Assembly: GCA_002321305.1 (NCBI GenBank)
Contig: DCMF01000098.1
Coordinates: 29,191 to 93,190 of the forward strand
Origin: Verrucomicrobia bacterium UBA1629
GTDB taxonomy: Bacteria; Verrucomicrobiota; Kiritimatiellia; RFP12; UBA1067
DNA: 64,000 bases
Reading direction: 5' to 3'
The notes below the pieces were generated by a model, which saw only the letters and a list, made by a program, of their open reading frames with translations, had not been told where the DNA came from and did not search any database. Position 1 is the stretch's first letter, and every line of letters starts with the position of its first letter. The position numbers and the translations under genes are program-made. Below are positions 6,048 to 14,851 of the stretch, in pieces.

Positions 6048-8600
6048 TTACAGGCTTCTCGGCAGCTCCTCCAGCGAGTAGCACTCGATCGTGTCGCCGA
6101 CCTGGAAGCCCTCGTAGTTCGCGAAGCACACGCCGCATTCCTGCTGGCCCGTCACTTCCTTCACCTCGTCCTTGAAGTGGCGCAGCGTCTGCACCTTGCC
6201 GTCCCACACCTGCGCCTTGCTGCGGAGGATGCGGAAGCGCTCCTTGGCGACGAGCTTGCCGTCGAGCATCTGCGAGCCGGCGATCTTGCCGAGCTTGCCG
6301 ATGTCGTAGATCGCCTTGATCTCGGCGTGGCCGAGGACGACTTCCTTGTACTCCGGCGGCAGCAGGTCGAGCATGCAGTTCTTGACGTGATCCAGGAGCT
6401 CGTAGATGATGCGGAAGGAGTTGATCCGGACGCCGTCGTGGCGCGCCTGCTGCTGGACGCCCGAGTCGTTGCCGATGTCGAAGCCGACGAGGATCGCCTT
6501 GCCGGCGGCGGCGGACTTGACGTCCGTCAGCGAGACGTTGCCCGTGCCCGTGCCGATGATGTTCAAGGCCACCTTCTCGGACTTGATCTCGTTCAGCGCC
6601 TGCACGATCGCCTCCAGCGAACCCTGCGTGTCGGACTTCACGATCACGTTGAGCTCGCGCTTGCCCTCGGCGGCCATCGCGCTCATGAGCGCGTCGAGCG
6701 TCGCGGCCTTCGAGGTCGAGAGGGCCTCCTCCTTCTTCTCCTGCGCGGTCTGCTCGGCGAGCGTGCGCGCGCGCTTCTCGTCCAGCATGACGCGGAACTC
6801 GCTGCCGGCCTCCGGCACGCCCGACAGGCCCGTGCACTTCACCGGCGTCGCCGGCGGGGCCTCCTTGATGCGGCGGCCGTGGTCGTCGATGAGCGCGCGC
6901 ACCTTGCCGAAATGCTCGCCGATGAGGATCGCGTCCCCGACCTTGAGCGTGCCGCCCGTGACGAGCAGCGTCGCGCACGGGCCAAGGCCCTGCTGCAGCT
7001 CGGACTCGATCACGAAGCCGTTCGCGCGGCGGTTCGGGTTCGCCTGGAGCTCCAGCACCTCCGCCTGCACGAGGATGTTCTCCAGGAGCGCGTCCACGCC
7101 GAGGCCCGTCACGCCCGAGACGGGGCAGCAGATGATGTCGCCGCCCCAGTCCTCCGGCGTCAGGCCCCGCTTCTGGAGCTGCTGCTTGACGCGATCGACG
7201 TTCGCCGTCGGCTTGTCGGCCTTCGTGATCGCGACCATGATCTGCACGCCCGTCTGGCGGCAGACCTTGATGCACTCCTCGGTCTGCGGCATGATGCCGT
7301 CGTCGGCCGCCACGATGAGGACGGCGATGTCGGTGATCTGCGCGCCGCGCGCACGCATCGCGCTGAACGCGGCGTGTCCGGGCGTGTCGAGGAACGTGAT
7401 CTTCTTGCCCGCGATCTCGACCTGGTAGGCGGAGATCTGCTGGGTGATGCCGCCGGCCTCGCCCGCCGCGACATGCTCCTTGCGGATGTAGTCCATCAGC
7501 GTCGTCTTGCCGTGGTCGACGTGGCCGAGGAACGTGACGACCGGCGCGCGCGGCTTCAGCGTCTCGGGCGGATCCTCCGGAATGAGGTCGTCCGCGTCGA
7601 TCGCCTTCAGGACGGGCTTCGCCGCCGCCTTGTCGCGGGCGTGCTCGATCGTCACCTTGAAGCCGTACTTCTCCGCGACCTTCGTCGCGACGTCCGGCTC
7701 GACGCGCTGGTTGATGGACGCGAGGACCTTCAGCCCCATCAGGTCGGCGATGAGGCGGTTCGGCTTGATGTTGAGCTTCGCCGCGAGATCCTTCACGACC
7801 ACCGCGCCGCGGATCGAGATCTCCTTGTTCGCCTCGTCCACGGAAATGCGGCTGCCCTGCTCCATCACCTTCGGCGCCACCACGCGCGGCGCGCCCTTGT
7901 CGAGGCCCTTGCCGCCGTCGCGGTCCTTCCGGCCCCTGCCGCCGTCACGCCCGGCGACGCCCACGGAAATCGTCGGCTTCGGCGGCTTCGGCTTCGGGGC
8001 GGCCGCGACGGAAATCGAGATCGTCGCCGCCGGCCGCGCGTGCTGAAGCGGACGGAACCCGGCCGCCGTCAGCCCCGTCTTCGCGGCGGAGATCGTCGGA
8101 ATGACCTTCGGCTTCACGCCCGGCGCCATGCGGATCTTGGGCGTTGAGGGTTGAGTGGTGAGAGGTGAGGGATGAGAAGTGAGGGGTGAGGGATGAGAAG
8201 TGAGGGGTGAGGGGGAAGGGGTTGGAGAGGGCGGCGCCTCTCGCGTCCCTTCCGTCCCTCTCGTCACGGCAGCGGCAGCCGCCGCCGGAGCCGCCGTCGC
8301 CGCGGCCTTGAACGCCTTGCCTTCCGCCGCGTCCTTCGCGATCTTCAGGTGTTCGGCGAGCTTCGCCTTCTGCGCGGCGAAGAACGCGGCGTTCAGGTCG
8401 GCCACGCGCTTCGCCTTGGCGGCGCGCGCCGCCGCGACGTCGGCCTTCGGCGCGTTCGCGAGCGCCAGCCTGAGCGCGGCGAGTTCGCCGTCCTCGACCG
8501 CGCTGATCGCGCTTGTGACCTCGACGCCGGCCTTTTCGGCCACGCGCAGCACCTCGGCGCTCGTGACGCCCGCCTCCTTGGCAATTTCACAGACTCTCAT
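6048..8600 (-). CDS. infB: Translation initiation factor IF-2
   Basis: An 850-residue GTPase that brings initiator tRNA to the ribosome. Order: N-terminal IF2-type DNA/RNA-binding segment (MRVCEIAKEAGVTSAEVL), an Ala/Lys/Pro-rich linker, a second IF2_N segment near 260-310, the GTPase domain near 350 (GHVDHGKTTLMDYI, DTPGHAAFSAMRARG), then domains II-IV. The fourth GTPase motif reads ITKADKP where most IF2 proteins have NKxD. The linker (about 123-152) holds heptads PSPLTSH, PSPLTSH, PSPLTTQ from a 7-nt DNA repeat. ATG at 8600 is preferred over one 30 nt upstream because AGGAAGG lies eight bases before it and it sits 4 nt past the nusA stop. Confidence 0.97.
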   Translation of the reverse strand: MRVCEIAKEAGVTSAEVLRVAEKAGVEVTSAISAVEDGELAALRLALANAPKADVAAARAAKAKRVADLNAAFFAAQKAKLAEHLKIAKDAAEGKAFKAAATAAPAAAAAAVTRGTEGTREAPPSPTPSPSPLTSHPSPLTSHPSPLTTQPSTPKIRMAPGVKPKVIPTISAAKTGLTAAGFRPLQHARPAATISISVAAAPKPKPPKPTISVGVAGRDGGRGRKDRDGGKGLDKGAPRVVAPKVMEQGSRISVDEANKEISIRGAVVVKDLAAKLNIKPNRLIADLMGLKVLASINQRVEPDVATKVAEKYGFKVTIEHARDKAAAKPVLKAIDADDLIPEDPPETLKPRAPVVTFLGHVDHGKTTLMDYIRKEHVAAGEAGGITQQISAYQVEIAGKKITFLDTPGHAAFSAMRARGAQITDIAVLIVAADDGIMPQTEECIKVCRQTGVQIMVAITKADKPTANVDRVKQQLQKRGLTPEDWGGDIICCPVSGVTGLGVDALLENILVQAEVLELQANPNRRANGFVIESELQQGLGPCATLLVTGGTLKVGDAILIGEHFGKVRALIDDHGRRIKEAPPATPVKCTGLSGVPEAGSEFRVMLDEKRARTLAEQTAQEKKEEALSTSKAATLDALMSAMAAEGKRELNVIVKSDTQGSLEAIVQALNEIKSEKVALNIIGTGTGNVSLTDVKSAAAGKAILVGFDIGNDSGVQQQARHDGVRINSFRIIYELLDHVKNCMLDLLPPEYKEVVLGHAEIKAIYDIGKLGKIAGSQMLDGKLVAKERFRILRSKAQVWDGKVQTLRHFKDEVKEVTGQQECGVCFANYEGFQVGDTIECYSLEELPRSL
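8144..8230. repeat. Heptamer array inside infB
   Basis: A run of 7-nt units (GTGAGGG, ATGAGAA, GTGAGGG, ATGAGAA and similar) with occasional interruptions. Because 7 units of 3 nt and 3 units of 7 nt coincide, the protein shows a 7-residue period. No stop arises in the coding frame. Same family as 280-353 and 28789-28910. Confidence 0.92.
8236..8268. repeat. Short GAGGGACG-type repeat beside the infB heptamers
   Basis: The sequence CTCTCGCGTCCCTTCCGTCC and its continuation resembles one arm of the GTGAGGGAC family found in uvrA and several gaps. It encodes V-T-R-G-T-E-G-T-R-E-A. It is only about 33 nt, so the match could be chance. Confidence 0.45.
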
Positions 8601-8604
8601 GGGT

Positions 8605-9891
8605 TCAGCCTTCCTCTCCCTCGTGCGCATCCGCCGTCAGCGCCGCCACGGCCTTCGCCGCCGCGTAGACGCCCTTCGCCGTCACCTCGTCGAGGCCCGT
8701 CGCCGCGATGAAGCTCGCCTCGTCCTCCTCCGCGATGCCGTCCACCGTGAGGTAGCCCGCGTCGGCCATTTGCGTCGCGACCGCCGTCGAGACGGAGAAC
8801 ATCTCGGCGAGTTCCTTGATGGCTGCGGCCTTCTGGTCCTCGAACGAGGCCGTCGCCATCGACTTCTTCACCTCGACGTGCCAGCCCGTGAGCTTCGTCG
8901 CGAGGCGAACGTTCTGGCCGCGCTTGCCGATCGCGAGCGAATACTGGTCTGCCGCCGCAACGCAGCGCACCGTGTTCGGCACCGACGGGTCGATCTCGAT
9001 GGACTCCAGCTTCGCCGGCGCGAGCGCCTGGGCGACGTACTGGCGGATGTCCTCGTTCCAGCGCACGATGTCGATCTTCTCGCCGGAAAGCTCGTTGACG
9101 ATCGACCGCACGCGGCTGCCGCGCTGGCCGACGCACGCGCCGACCGGATCGACCGACTCGTTCGACGAGCGCACCGCGAGCTTCGCCCGGTAGCCGGGGT
9201 CGCGGCTCACGCCCATGATCTCCACGACGCCGTCGGCGATCTCGCTCACCTCCAGGCGGAACAGCGCCTCGACGAACTTGCCGTCGGCGCGCGACAGCGT
9301 CACGGACGGCCCCTTCGCGTCGGGATCGACGCGCTTGATGATCGCGCGGATCGGGTCGCCGACCTGGTAGTCCTCCGTCGGGATGCGCTCCTTGGCCGGC
9401 AGCACCATCTCGGTCTTGCCGACCGTCACGTAGGTGTCGCGGTGGGAGACTGCGGAGACCGTGCCGGACACGATGTCGCCGATGCGGTCGCGGTATTCGC
9501 TGAAGGTGTTCGTGCGCTCGGCCTCGCGGATCTTCAGCATGATCATCTGCCGCGACATCTGCGCCGCGATGCGGCCGAGGCGCGACGCCGGCATCTCGAC
9601 CTCGATCGTCTCGCCCACCGCCACGGGATTGCCGTGGTTGCAGCGCGCCGCGCGCGCCGTCGAGATGAAGCCGACGCCCGTGTCTTCGTCGGACACGACA
9701 AGCGTGTCGTAGACGTGGAATGAAAGATCCTTGCGGTCAATGGCGACACGCAAGTCGTTCGTCACGGTTGAATTCTTCCGGGCCGCCTGCGCAATCGCCT
9801 GCTCGATCGCCGTCAGGACGATCTCGCGGCTCACGCCACGCTCGCTTTCGATATGCTGCACGACTGCGAGCAGCTGACTGTTCATCGCCAT
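8605..9891 (-). CDS. nusA: Transcription termination/antitermination factor NusA
   Basis: A 428-residue RNA polymerase-associated factor. The N-terminal domain starts QLLAVVQHIESERGVSREIVL, followed by an S1 domain (GDIVSGTVSAVSHRDTYVTVG), two KH domains (ESVDPVGACVGQRGSRVRSI and QYSLAIGKRGQNVRLATKLTG) and a C-terminal helix-hairpin segment with an acidic tail. ATG at 9891 is preceded by AAGGAG six bases upstream and by a near-consensus promoter. nusA-infB is a conserved pair; rimP and rbfA are not adjacent here. Confidence 0.96.
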   Translation of the reverse strand: MAMNSQLLAVVQHIESERGVSREIVLTAIEQAIAQAARKNSTVTNDLRVAIDRKDLSFHVYDTLVVSDEDTGVGFISTARAARCNHGNPVAVGETIEVEMPASRLGRIAAQMSRQMIMLKIREAERTNTFSEYRDRIGDIVSGTVSAVSHRDTYVTVGKTEMVLPAKERIPTEDYQVGDPIRAIIKRVDPDAKGPSVTLSRADGKFVEALFRLEVSEIADGVVEIMGVSRDPGYRAKLAVRSSNESVDPVGACVGQRGSRVRSIVNELSGEKIDIVRWNEDIRQYVAQALAPAKLESIEIDPSVPNTVRCVAAADQYSLAIGKRGQNVRLATKLTGWHVEVKKSMATASFEDQKAAAIKELAEMFSVSTAVATQMADAGYLTVDGIAEEDEASFIAATGLDEVTAKGVYAAAKAVAALTADAHEGEEG

Positions 9892-9968
9892 CTTTCACTC
9901 CTTATTTCTGTCAAAAATCAAAACGCGCCCTTCGGTTCGACCCGCTGGATCGCCGAAAAACAATGCGT

Positions 9969-9997
9969 AGAATACATTATCTGGCCGAAAATGTCAA
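9969..9997 (-). promoter_or_regulatory. Near-consensus sigma70 promoter of nusA-infB
   Basis: Minus strand: TTGACA (9992-9997), a 17-nt spacer, TATTCT (9969-9974). It lies in the gap downstream of rnhB and gives a leader of about 70 nt before nusA. Confidence 0.8.
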
Positions 9998-10007
9998 ATA
10001 CGCCCGG

Positions 10008-10664
10008 TCATCTTCCAAGCCCCAGTTCCATCTGCGCGACGGGGGCGAAGCTGCGGCGGTGTTCGGGACATGGCCCCAGGCGCGCGAGCGCGGCGAGGTG
10101 CGCCGACGTCGGGTAGCCCTTGTGCCGCGCGAACCCGTAGCCGGGGTAGGCGCGCTCCAGCCGCTCGCAGTCCGCGTCACGCGCCGTCTTCGCGAGAATC
10201 GACGCTGCCGCGATGAACAGCGACTGCGCGTCGCCCTTGACGAGGCTCGTCGAGCGCGGCAGCGACGCGACGGGCAGGCCGTCCACGAGAATCGAGACCG
10301 TCGCCGCCGCGAGACCGTCCGCGCCGAGCTTCCGCGCGACCGCATCGGCCGCCCGGCGCATCGCGAGGTGCGTCGCGCGCAGGATGTTGAGGCGGTCGAT
10401 CTCCGCCGGACTCGCCGAGGCGACCGCCCATGTGCAGTCCGGCGTCGCCCTGATGACCGCCGCGAGCGCTTCGCGCCGCTTCGCGGAGAGCTTCTTCGAG
10501 TCGTTGACGGGCGACCAGGAGCCCGCGAGCAGCTCCTCCGCCCGCGCGAGCGGCACGGACACGGCGGCGGCGTAGACCCCTCCCGCGAGCGGTCCGCGCC
10601 CCGCCTCGTCGATCCCCATCACGGGATCGCCCGCCGCCAGCTCGTGCTTGAGTGTAATGGACAT
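10008..10664 (-). CDS. rnhB: Ribonuclease HII
   Basis: A 218-residue enzyme that removes RNA from RNA-DNA hybrids and starts ribonucleotide excision. Catalytic motifs are GIDEAGRGPLAGGV (Asp and Glu near 18-19), NDSKKLSAKRRE, LVKGDAQS, AAASILAKTARD and the substrate-binding YPGYGFARHKGYPT. Normal length. ATG at 10664 has no clear Shine-Dalgarno. It follows the methyltransferase gene by 22 nt on the same strand, so it may be read from the restriction-modification transcript, although the two have unrelated roles. Confidence 0.95.
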   Translation of the reverse strand: MSITLKHELAAGDPVMGIDEAGRGPLAGGVYAAAVSVPLARAEELLAGSWSPVNDSKKLSAKRREALAAVIRATPDCTWAVASASPAEIDRLNILRATHLAMRRAADAVARKLGADGLAAATVSILVDGLPVASLPRSTSLVKGDAQSLFIAAASILAKTARDADCERLERAYPGYGFARHKGYPTSAHLAALARLGPCPEHRRSFAPVAQMELGLGR

Positions 10665-10686
10665 GACAAGTCAATCGGCCTTCTTC

Positions 10687-11901
10687 TCATCTGACGTCCG
10701 CCAGAGAGGCCAACTGTCTCTGACGCCGTGCGCGAAAGGCGCCGTTTCTCGCGTTGTCGCGCTTCGTGTAGCGAATGGACCGCTCGATGTCATCGGAGAT
10801 GTCGATCGCTCTCTGCTGTGCGGTACGCTTCCAGCCGCCCTGCAGATAGTCGATCAGCGCCTTGCCCAAGACTTCGCCGAAAACGGTCGGAACGGCATTC
10901 CCGACCTGCTGATACTGATTGGCGACCGTGCCCGCGAATTCCCATTCGGGCGGGAATCCCTGCAAGCCAGCGACTTCGCGCAACGTCAGGCGCCGCAACG
11001 TGCCGTCCGGCAGACGGATCCAGTCCTGACTCGACGATCCCGTCACCGTCCGGGCCGGCTTCGACTGATCTGCGATGAACATCCCCTGCCGATAGCCCCA
11101 ATGCCCGTTCGGACGCGTCGCCTCTGCAACGCCCGGACTCTTCAGGCCCTTTCCGTCAGGAATGCCAGAAAGAACTGCGCGCGCTTTTTCCGTCGGCAAG
11201 ATCCAATGGGATTTGTCCTTGTCTGCCGACGTCTTCAGATAGTCGCCAAGCGTTGTCCACCGCGCGCGTCGCTCCGTCTCAAACAGGGAGTCAACAGGAT
11301 TTCCCGTGTGCGTTGGCGAGGGAATTTCGGGGGCGCCCGCAATCGAAGAGCCGAGAACGAAGCACCGAACACGCCGTTGCGGCGATCCGTAATCCGCCGA
11401 ATTGAGAAGACTTGCACGGCAACTGTAGCCAAGTTCGGCGAACATCTTGAGCAGCCCTTTCAAGACCTCGCCCGGTTCATCTGAATTTCCCTTCGCCGTC
11501 ACAAGTCCACGAACATTCTCAAAGAGAAAGACCTTTGGCCTGATTTCCTTGAGCAGGCGCAGATACTCATAGACAAGCGCGCCGCGCTCGTCGAAAATCG
11601 AGTCCTGCTTTCCCGCACTCGAAAACGCCTGGCATGGCGGCCCTCCCACGAGGCAGTCAACCGTCTTTCGCCGTCCCAGCATGTCCTGTGCGGAGATCTG
11701 CCGAATGTCCCCCTGCATGACATTCGCATGCTGAAAATAGGTTCGATCCGTTCCGGGAATGACTATTCGCCGTTCCTTCATGTTGCGCACGGTCTCGCAA
11801 TACGACGGATGTATCTCAAGCGTCGAAAGGACGTCAAAACCGGCCCGCTCAATGCCGATGTCAAGCCCCCCTGCCCCCGTGAAGATGCTGACAGCCGTCA
11901 T
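10687..11901 (-). CDS. DNA (cytosine-5) methyltransferase of a type II system
   Basis: A 404-residue m5C methyltransferase. Motif I is FTGAGGLDIGIERAGFD; motif IV GGPPCQAFSSAG carries the catalytic Cys (near 90); motif VI is FLFENVRGL; motif VIII SADYGSPQRRVRCFVLG; motif IX/X region LREVAGLQGFPPEW and YQQVGNAVPT. The target-recognition region between VIII and IX covers roughly residues 200-310. It starts 1 nt after the stop of the nuclease-like gene. Both genes are visibly lower in GC and use more A/T-ending codons than their neighbours, suggesting acquisition by transfer. The target site cannot be read from the sequence. Confidence 0.95.
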   Translation of the reverse strand: MTAVSIFTGAGGLDIGIERAGFDVLSTLEIHPSYCETVRNMKERRIVIPGTDRTYFQHANVMQGDIRQISAQDMLGRRKTVDCLVGGPPCQAFSSAGKQDSIFDERGALVYEYLRLLKEIRPKVFLFENVRGLVTAKGNSDEPGEVLKGLLKMFAELGYSCRASLLNSADYGSPQRRVRCFVLGSSIAGAPEIPSPTHTGNPVDSLFETERRARWTTLGDYLKTSADKDKSHWILPTEKARAVLSGIPDGKGLKSPGVAEATRPNGHWGYRQGMFIADQSKPARTVTGSSSQDWIRLPDGTLRRLTLREVAGLQGFPPEWEFAGTVANQYQQVGNAVPTVFGEVLGKALIDYLQGGWKRTAQQRAIDISDDIERSIRYTKRDNARNGAFRARRQRQLASLADVR

Positions 11902-11902
11902 T

Positions 11903-12832
11903 TCAATGCGTCCTCAAATAGCGCGTCAATGCCGCAATGTCATATTCCCAAAAGACAATGCCCCCGGCGTTGATCAAGGACTCATACTCTTTCTGCGGCA
12001 CAAACCCCGACAAGACGACAGCGCAGACGATGCTTTCGCCAAACCGCTCCTTCCAGTCGTCAAACTTCTCGCGGCATTCCTTGACACGCTTAAATGCATC
12101 AATGCGAACGCCGATTGCCTTGGCTTCGATCAAGAGCAGTTTTCCGCTTCCCTTCAGGCGAACGGCCAGATCGGCCTTTTGGACATTTCGACCCCGGACA
12201 CGGCATTCGCGGCTATACTGCCCGACAAGCAAATCGTCGATTGACGTGACGATTCGCCGCGTCTGCACCGAAACATAACCCGCCTTGACAATGCCCTTTA
12301 CGGCCGTCGTCTCCTGGAGTTCCTTCCGCCAGTTCCGGAATGCCGTTGCCGAATTCTGGTTGGCTATCAGCGAACACGTCCAGCGCTTCGCGTAACTTTC
12401 AGCGAGCGAAAGCTCATGGCCCTGCAAAGTCTCCTGAAGCCACAGAAACCGCTGCGAGTCCAAGTAGCGGTTGACCATGCGGCAGATTTCGGGCGCAACG
12501 GCCGACAGCGCCTTCCCCTGCCGCCCTCGATCGACAATGTTTTCCTCGAAGTCAGCCGTCGAAACAAGCCCCACCAGCTGTCCGAGTTTCATCTGGCTCA
12601 GGACCGGGAGCATGCAATAGCGAAGGACCTTGATGATTCGGCTGTCTTCGAGGAGCATACGCGGGGTCACTTGTTCGCGAAACCCGTTCGTCTTCCGAAA
12701 GGCGATGTCATACAGCGAATCACATCGCGTCTCCGAATCCGAATAGAGCTTTTTCGACATCTCGAAAAAGATGTTCGTCTCGAAGCGTTCTGACTTTCTC
12801 AGCACGTCGGCGATGCGATCCGCTTTCTTCAT
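11903..12832 (-). CDS. Probable type II restriction endonuclease (PD-(D/E)XK)
   Basis: A 309-residue protein upstream of and nearly touching the m5C methyltransferase. The likely nuclease core is KADLAVRLKGSGKLLLIEAK, giving Asp221, then Glu236 and Lys238 in the D-x(n)-E-x-K arrangement of PD-(D/E)XK nucleases; the N-terminal 200 residues are mostly helical. A XamI-like family is possible but cannot be confirmed by eye. With the nuclease gene first in the operon, establishment in a new host would need some delay of nuclease action; no controller gene is seen. Low GC like its partner, and placed between htpG and rnhB. Confidence 0.75.
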   Translation of the reverse strand: MKKADRIADVLRKSERFETNIFFEMSKKLYSDSETRCDSLYDIAFRKTNGFREQVTPRMLLEDSRIIKVLRYCMLPVLSQMKLGQLVGLVSTADFEENIVDRGRQGKALSAVAPEICRMVNRYLDSQRFLWLQETLQGHELSLAESYAKRWTCSLIANQNSATAFRNWRKELQETTAVKGIVKAGYVSVQTRRIVTSIDDLLVGQYSRECRVRGRNVQKADLAVRLKGSGKLLLIEAKAIGVRIDAFKRVKECREKFDDWKERFGESIVCAVVLSGFVPQKEYESLINAGGIVFWEYDIAALTRYLRTH

Positions 12833-12842
12833 GACGACACGC

Positions 12843-14762
12843 TTACTTGAGCATCAGGTTCGCGAGCAGCTTCGAGAAGCGCGCGCCGTCCGTGACGGGC
12901 GAGCCCTCGGCGATGAGAGCCGAGTCGTAGAGGAGCGTCACGGCGTCCTTCAGCGCGTCGCCCTCCAGCCCCTTCACCTTCGCGATGAGCGGATGGTTCG
13001 GGTTCACCTCCAGGATGCGCTTGTCGTCCGGCACCTCGTTCTTCATCGCGCGCATCATGCGCACCATCGACGGCGGCAGCGCGTGCTCCTGCGCGACGAG
13101 GCAGCACGGCGAGTCGGTGAGGCGCGTCGAGACGCGCACGTCCGAGACGGACGCGGCCAGCTCCTTCTTGACGGCCTCAAGGAACGGCTTCAGGTCGGCG
13201 GACGCCTTCTCGTTCGCCGCCTTCTCGGCCTTTTGCTCGTCTTCGCTGCCGAAGGAGACGTCGCCCTTCGCGATGTCGACGAGCTTCTTGCCGTCGAACT
13301 CGCGCAGCGACTCGGTCAGGTAGTCGTCCACGGGATCGCAGAAGAGCAGCACGTCGCACCCGTGCTTGCGCGCGGCCTCCAGGACGGGCGACTTGCGCGC
13401 GTCCTCCTCGCGCTCGGCGCAGACGTAGTAGATGTCCTTCTGCGTCGCGGGCATGTCCTTCACGTAGTCTTCGAGGAAGATGCGCTTGCCGGCCTCGGTG
13501 CGCGCCGTCGGGTACTTCAGGAGCCTCTTGATGCGGTCGGCGTGATCCCAGTCGACGTGCACACCCTCCTTGACGACCGTGCCGAACGCCGACCAGAACT
13601 CGTCGTAGCGCTTCGCGTCCTTCTTCTTCAGGTCCTCGAGCGCCGAGAGCACCTTCGCCGTCACGGCGTCCTTGATCTTCTTGATGACCGCGTCGTCCTG
13701 CAGCATCTCGCGCGAGACGTTGAGCGGCAGGTCGGCGGAATCGACGACGCCCTTCACGAACCGGAGCCAGCTCGGCAGCAGCATCTCGACGTCGTCGCCG
13801 ATGAAGACGTTGCGCACGTAGAGCGAGAGGCCGCGCTTCTGGTTCGGCATGAAGAGCTCCATCGTCGCCTTCTTCGGCAGGAAGAGGAGCGCCTTGAACT
13901 CGACCGCGCCCTCGCCGGAGAACGGGATAGTCTCGAACGGCGCCTCCCAGTCGTGCGTCAGGTGCTTGTAGAACTCGTCGTACTCCTCCTGCTTGACGTC
14001 CTTCTTCGCGCGCTTCCAGAGCGCGACCATCGTGTTGAGGGGCTTCGCCTCGCGCTCCTCGCGGCGCTTGCGGTCCTCCTCGCTGCGCTTCTTCTCGTCG
14101 TCCGTCTTGGCCTCCGGCTCGACGACGTTCAGCTCCTTGAAGTAGATCGGGTAGGCGATGAAGTCGGAGTACTTCTTCACGAGGTCCGACACGCGCCAGT
14201 AGTCGAGGTATTCGAGCTGGTCGTCGCGCAGGTGCAGCGTGATGGACGTGCCGGGGAAGTCGCGCGCGCCGTCGGAGATCGTGTAGGAGCCGGACATGTC
14301 GGACTCCCACCTGAACGGCGTCTCGGTGCCGCGCTTGAGCGTCTCGACCGTCACCTTGTCCGCCACCATGAACGCCGCGTAGAAGCCGACGCCGAACTGT
14401 CCGATCAGCTCGGGCAGGGACTCGCCGCCCTTCTCCTTGAGCATCTCGCGGAACTTCTTCGTGCCGGAGCTCGCGATCGTGCCGAGGTTCTGCTCCAGCT
14501 CGGCCGCGTCCATGCCCGTGCCGTTGTCGGAGATCATGAGCGTCTTCGCGGCCTTGTCCGCCGCGATCTGGATCTTCCACTCCGGGTTGTCCGCGACGAG
14601 CGACTTGTCCGTCAGCGAGAGGAACTTCGCGCGGTCGATCGCGTCGGAGGCGTTGGAAATGAGCTCGCGCAGGAAGATCTCCTTCTTCGAGTAGAGCGAA
14701 TTGACGACGAGATCGAGCATTTCGGCGATCTCGGCCTTGAACTGATTGGTCTTCTTTTCCAT
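12843..14762 (-). CDS. htpG: Chaperone HtpG (bacterial Hsp90)
   Basis: A 639-residue Hsp90 with the N-terminal ATPase motifs NASDAIDRAKF, DNGTGMDAAELEQNLG, IASSGTKKF and LIGQFGVGFYAAFMV, the middle domain (LPLNVSREMLQDD) and a C-terminal dimerization part ending TDGARFSKLLANLML. It contains a charged linker (EDRKRREEREAKP). The ATG at 14762 lies 10 nt after an extended -10 box (TGCTATAAT), so the transcript is expected to be nearly leaderless; no Shine-Dalgarno is visible. Confidence 0.97.
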   Translation of the reverse strand: MEKKTNQFKAEIAEMLDLVVNSLYSKKEIFLRELISNASDAIDRAKFLSLTDKSLVADNPEWKIQIAADKAAKTLMISDNGTGMDAAELEQNLGTIASSGTKKFREMLKEKGGESLPELIGQFGVGFYAAFMVADKVTVETLKRGTETPFRWESDMSGSYTISDGARDFPGTSITLHLRDDQLEYLDYWRVSDLVKKYSDFIAYPIYFKELNVVEPEAKTDDEKKRSEEDRKRREEREAKPLNTMVALWKRAKKDVKQEEYDEFYKHLTHDWEAPFETIPFSGEGAVEFKALLFLPKKATMELFMPNQKRGLSLYVRNVFIGDDVEMLLPSWLRFVKGVVDSADLPLNVSREMLQDDAVIKKIKDAVTAKVLSALEDLKKKDAKRYDEFWSAFGTVVKEGVHVDWDHADRIKRLLKYPTARTEAGKRIFLEDYVKDMPATQKDIYYVCAEREEDARKSPVLEAARKHGCDVLLFCDPVDDYLTESLREFDGKKLVDIAKGDVSFGSEDEQKAEKAANEKASADLKPFLEAVKKELAASVSDVRVSTRLTDSPCCLVAQEHALPPSMVRMMRAMKNEVPDDKRILEVNPNHPLIAKVKGLEGDALKDAVTLLYDSALIAEGSPVTDGARFSKLLANLMLK

Positions 14763-14772
14763 AGCGGCGCGT

Positions 14773-14778
14773 ATTATA
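14773..14778 (-). promoter_or_regulatory. Extended -10 promoter of htpG
   Basis: TGCTATAAT on the minus strand, without a recognisable -35. It is 10 nt from the start codon, so initiation would leave a leader of only a few bases. Confidence 0.6.
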
Positions 14779-14851
14779 GCACAAAAACGGCCTTTGGGCG
14801 TCCCGCCATCGACCGCGCGCCCCGTGCCCGAGAACGGAACGTCCCTGCGGC

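Noticed and set aside
9892..10007. tRNA or leader RNA between rnhB and nusA
   Set aside because: The GGTTCGACCC word resembles a T-loop, but no cloverleaf stems form; the gap is explained by the nusA promoter and leader.
10687..11901. Orphan Dcm-type methyltransferase
   Set aside because: A PD-(D/E)XK-like gene lies 1 nt upstream with the same atypical composition, so a restriction-modification pair is the better reading.
14763..14851. Terminator downstream of the RluA-type gene
   Set aside because: GC-rich words and a TTTTT run are present, but no stable stem directly precedes the run, and the run belongs to the htpG promoter region.
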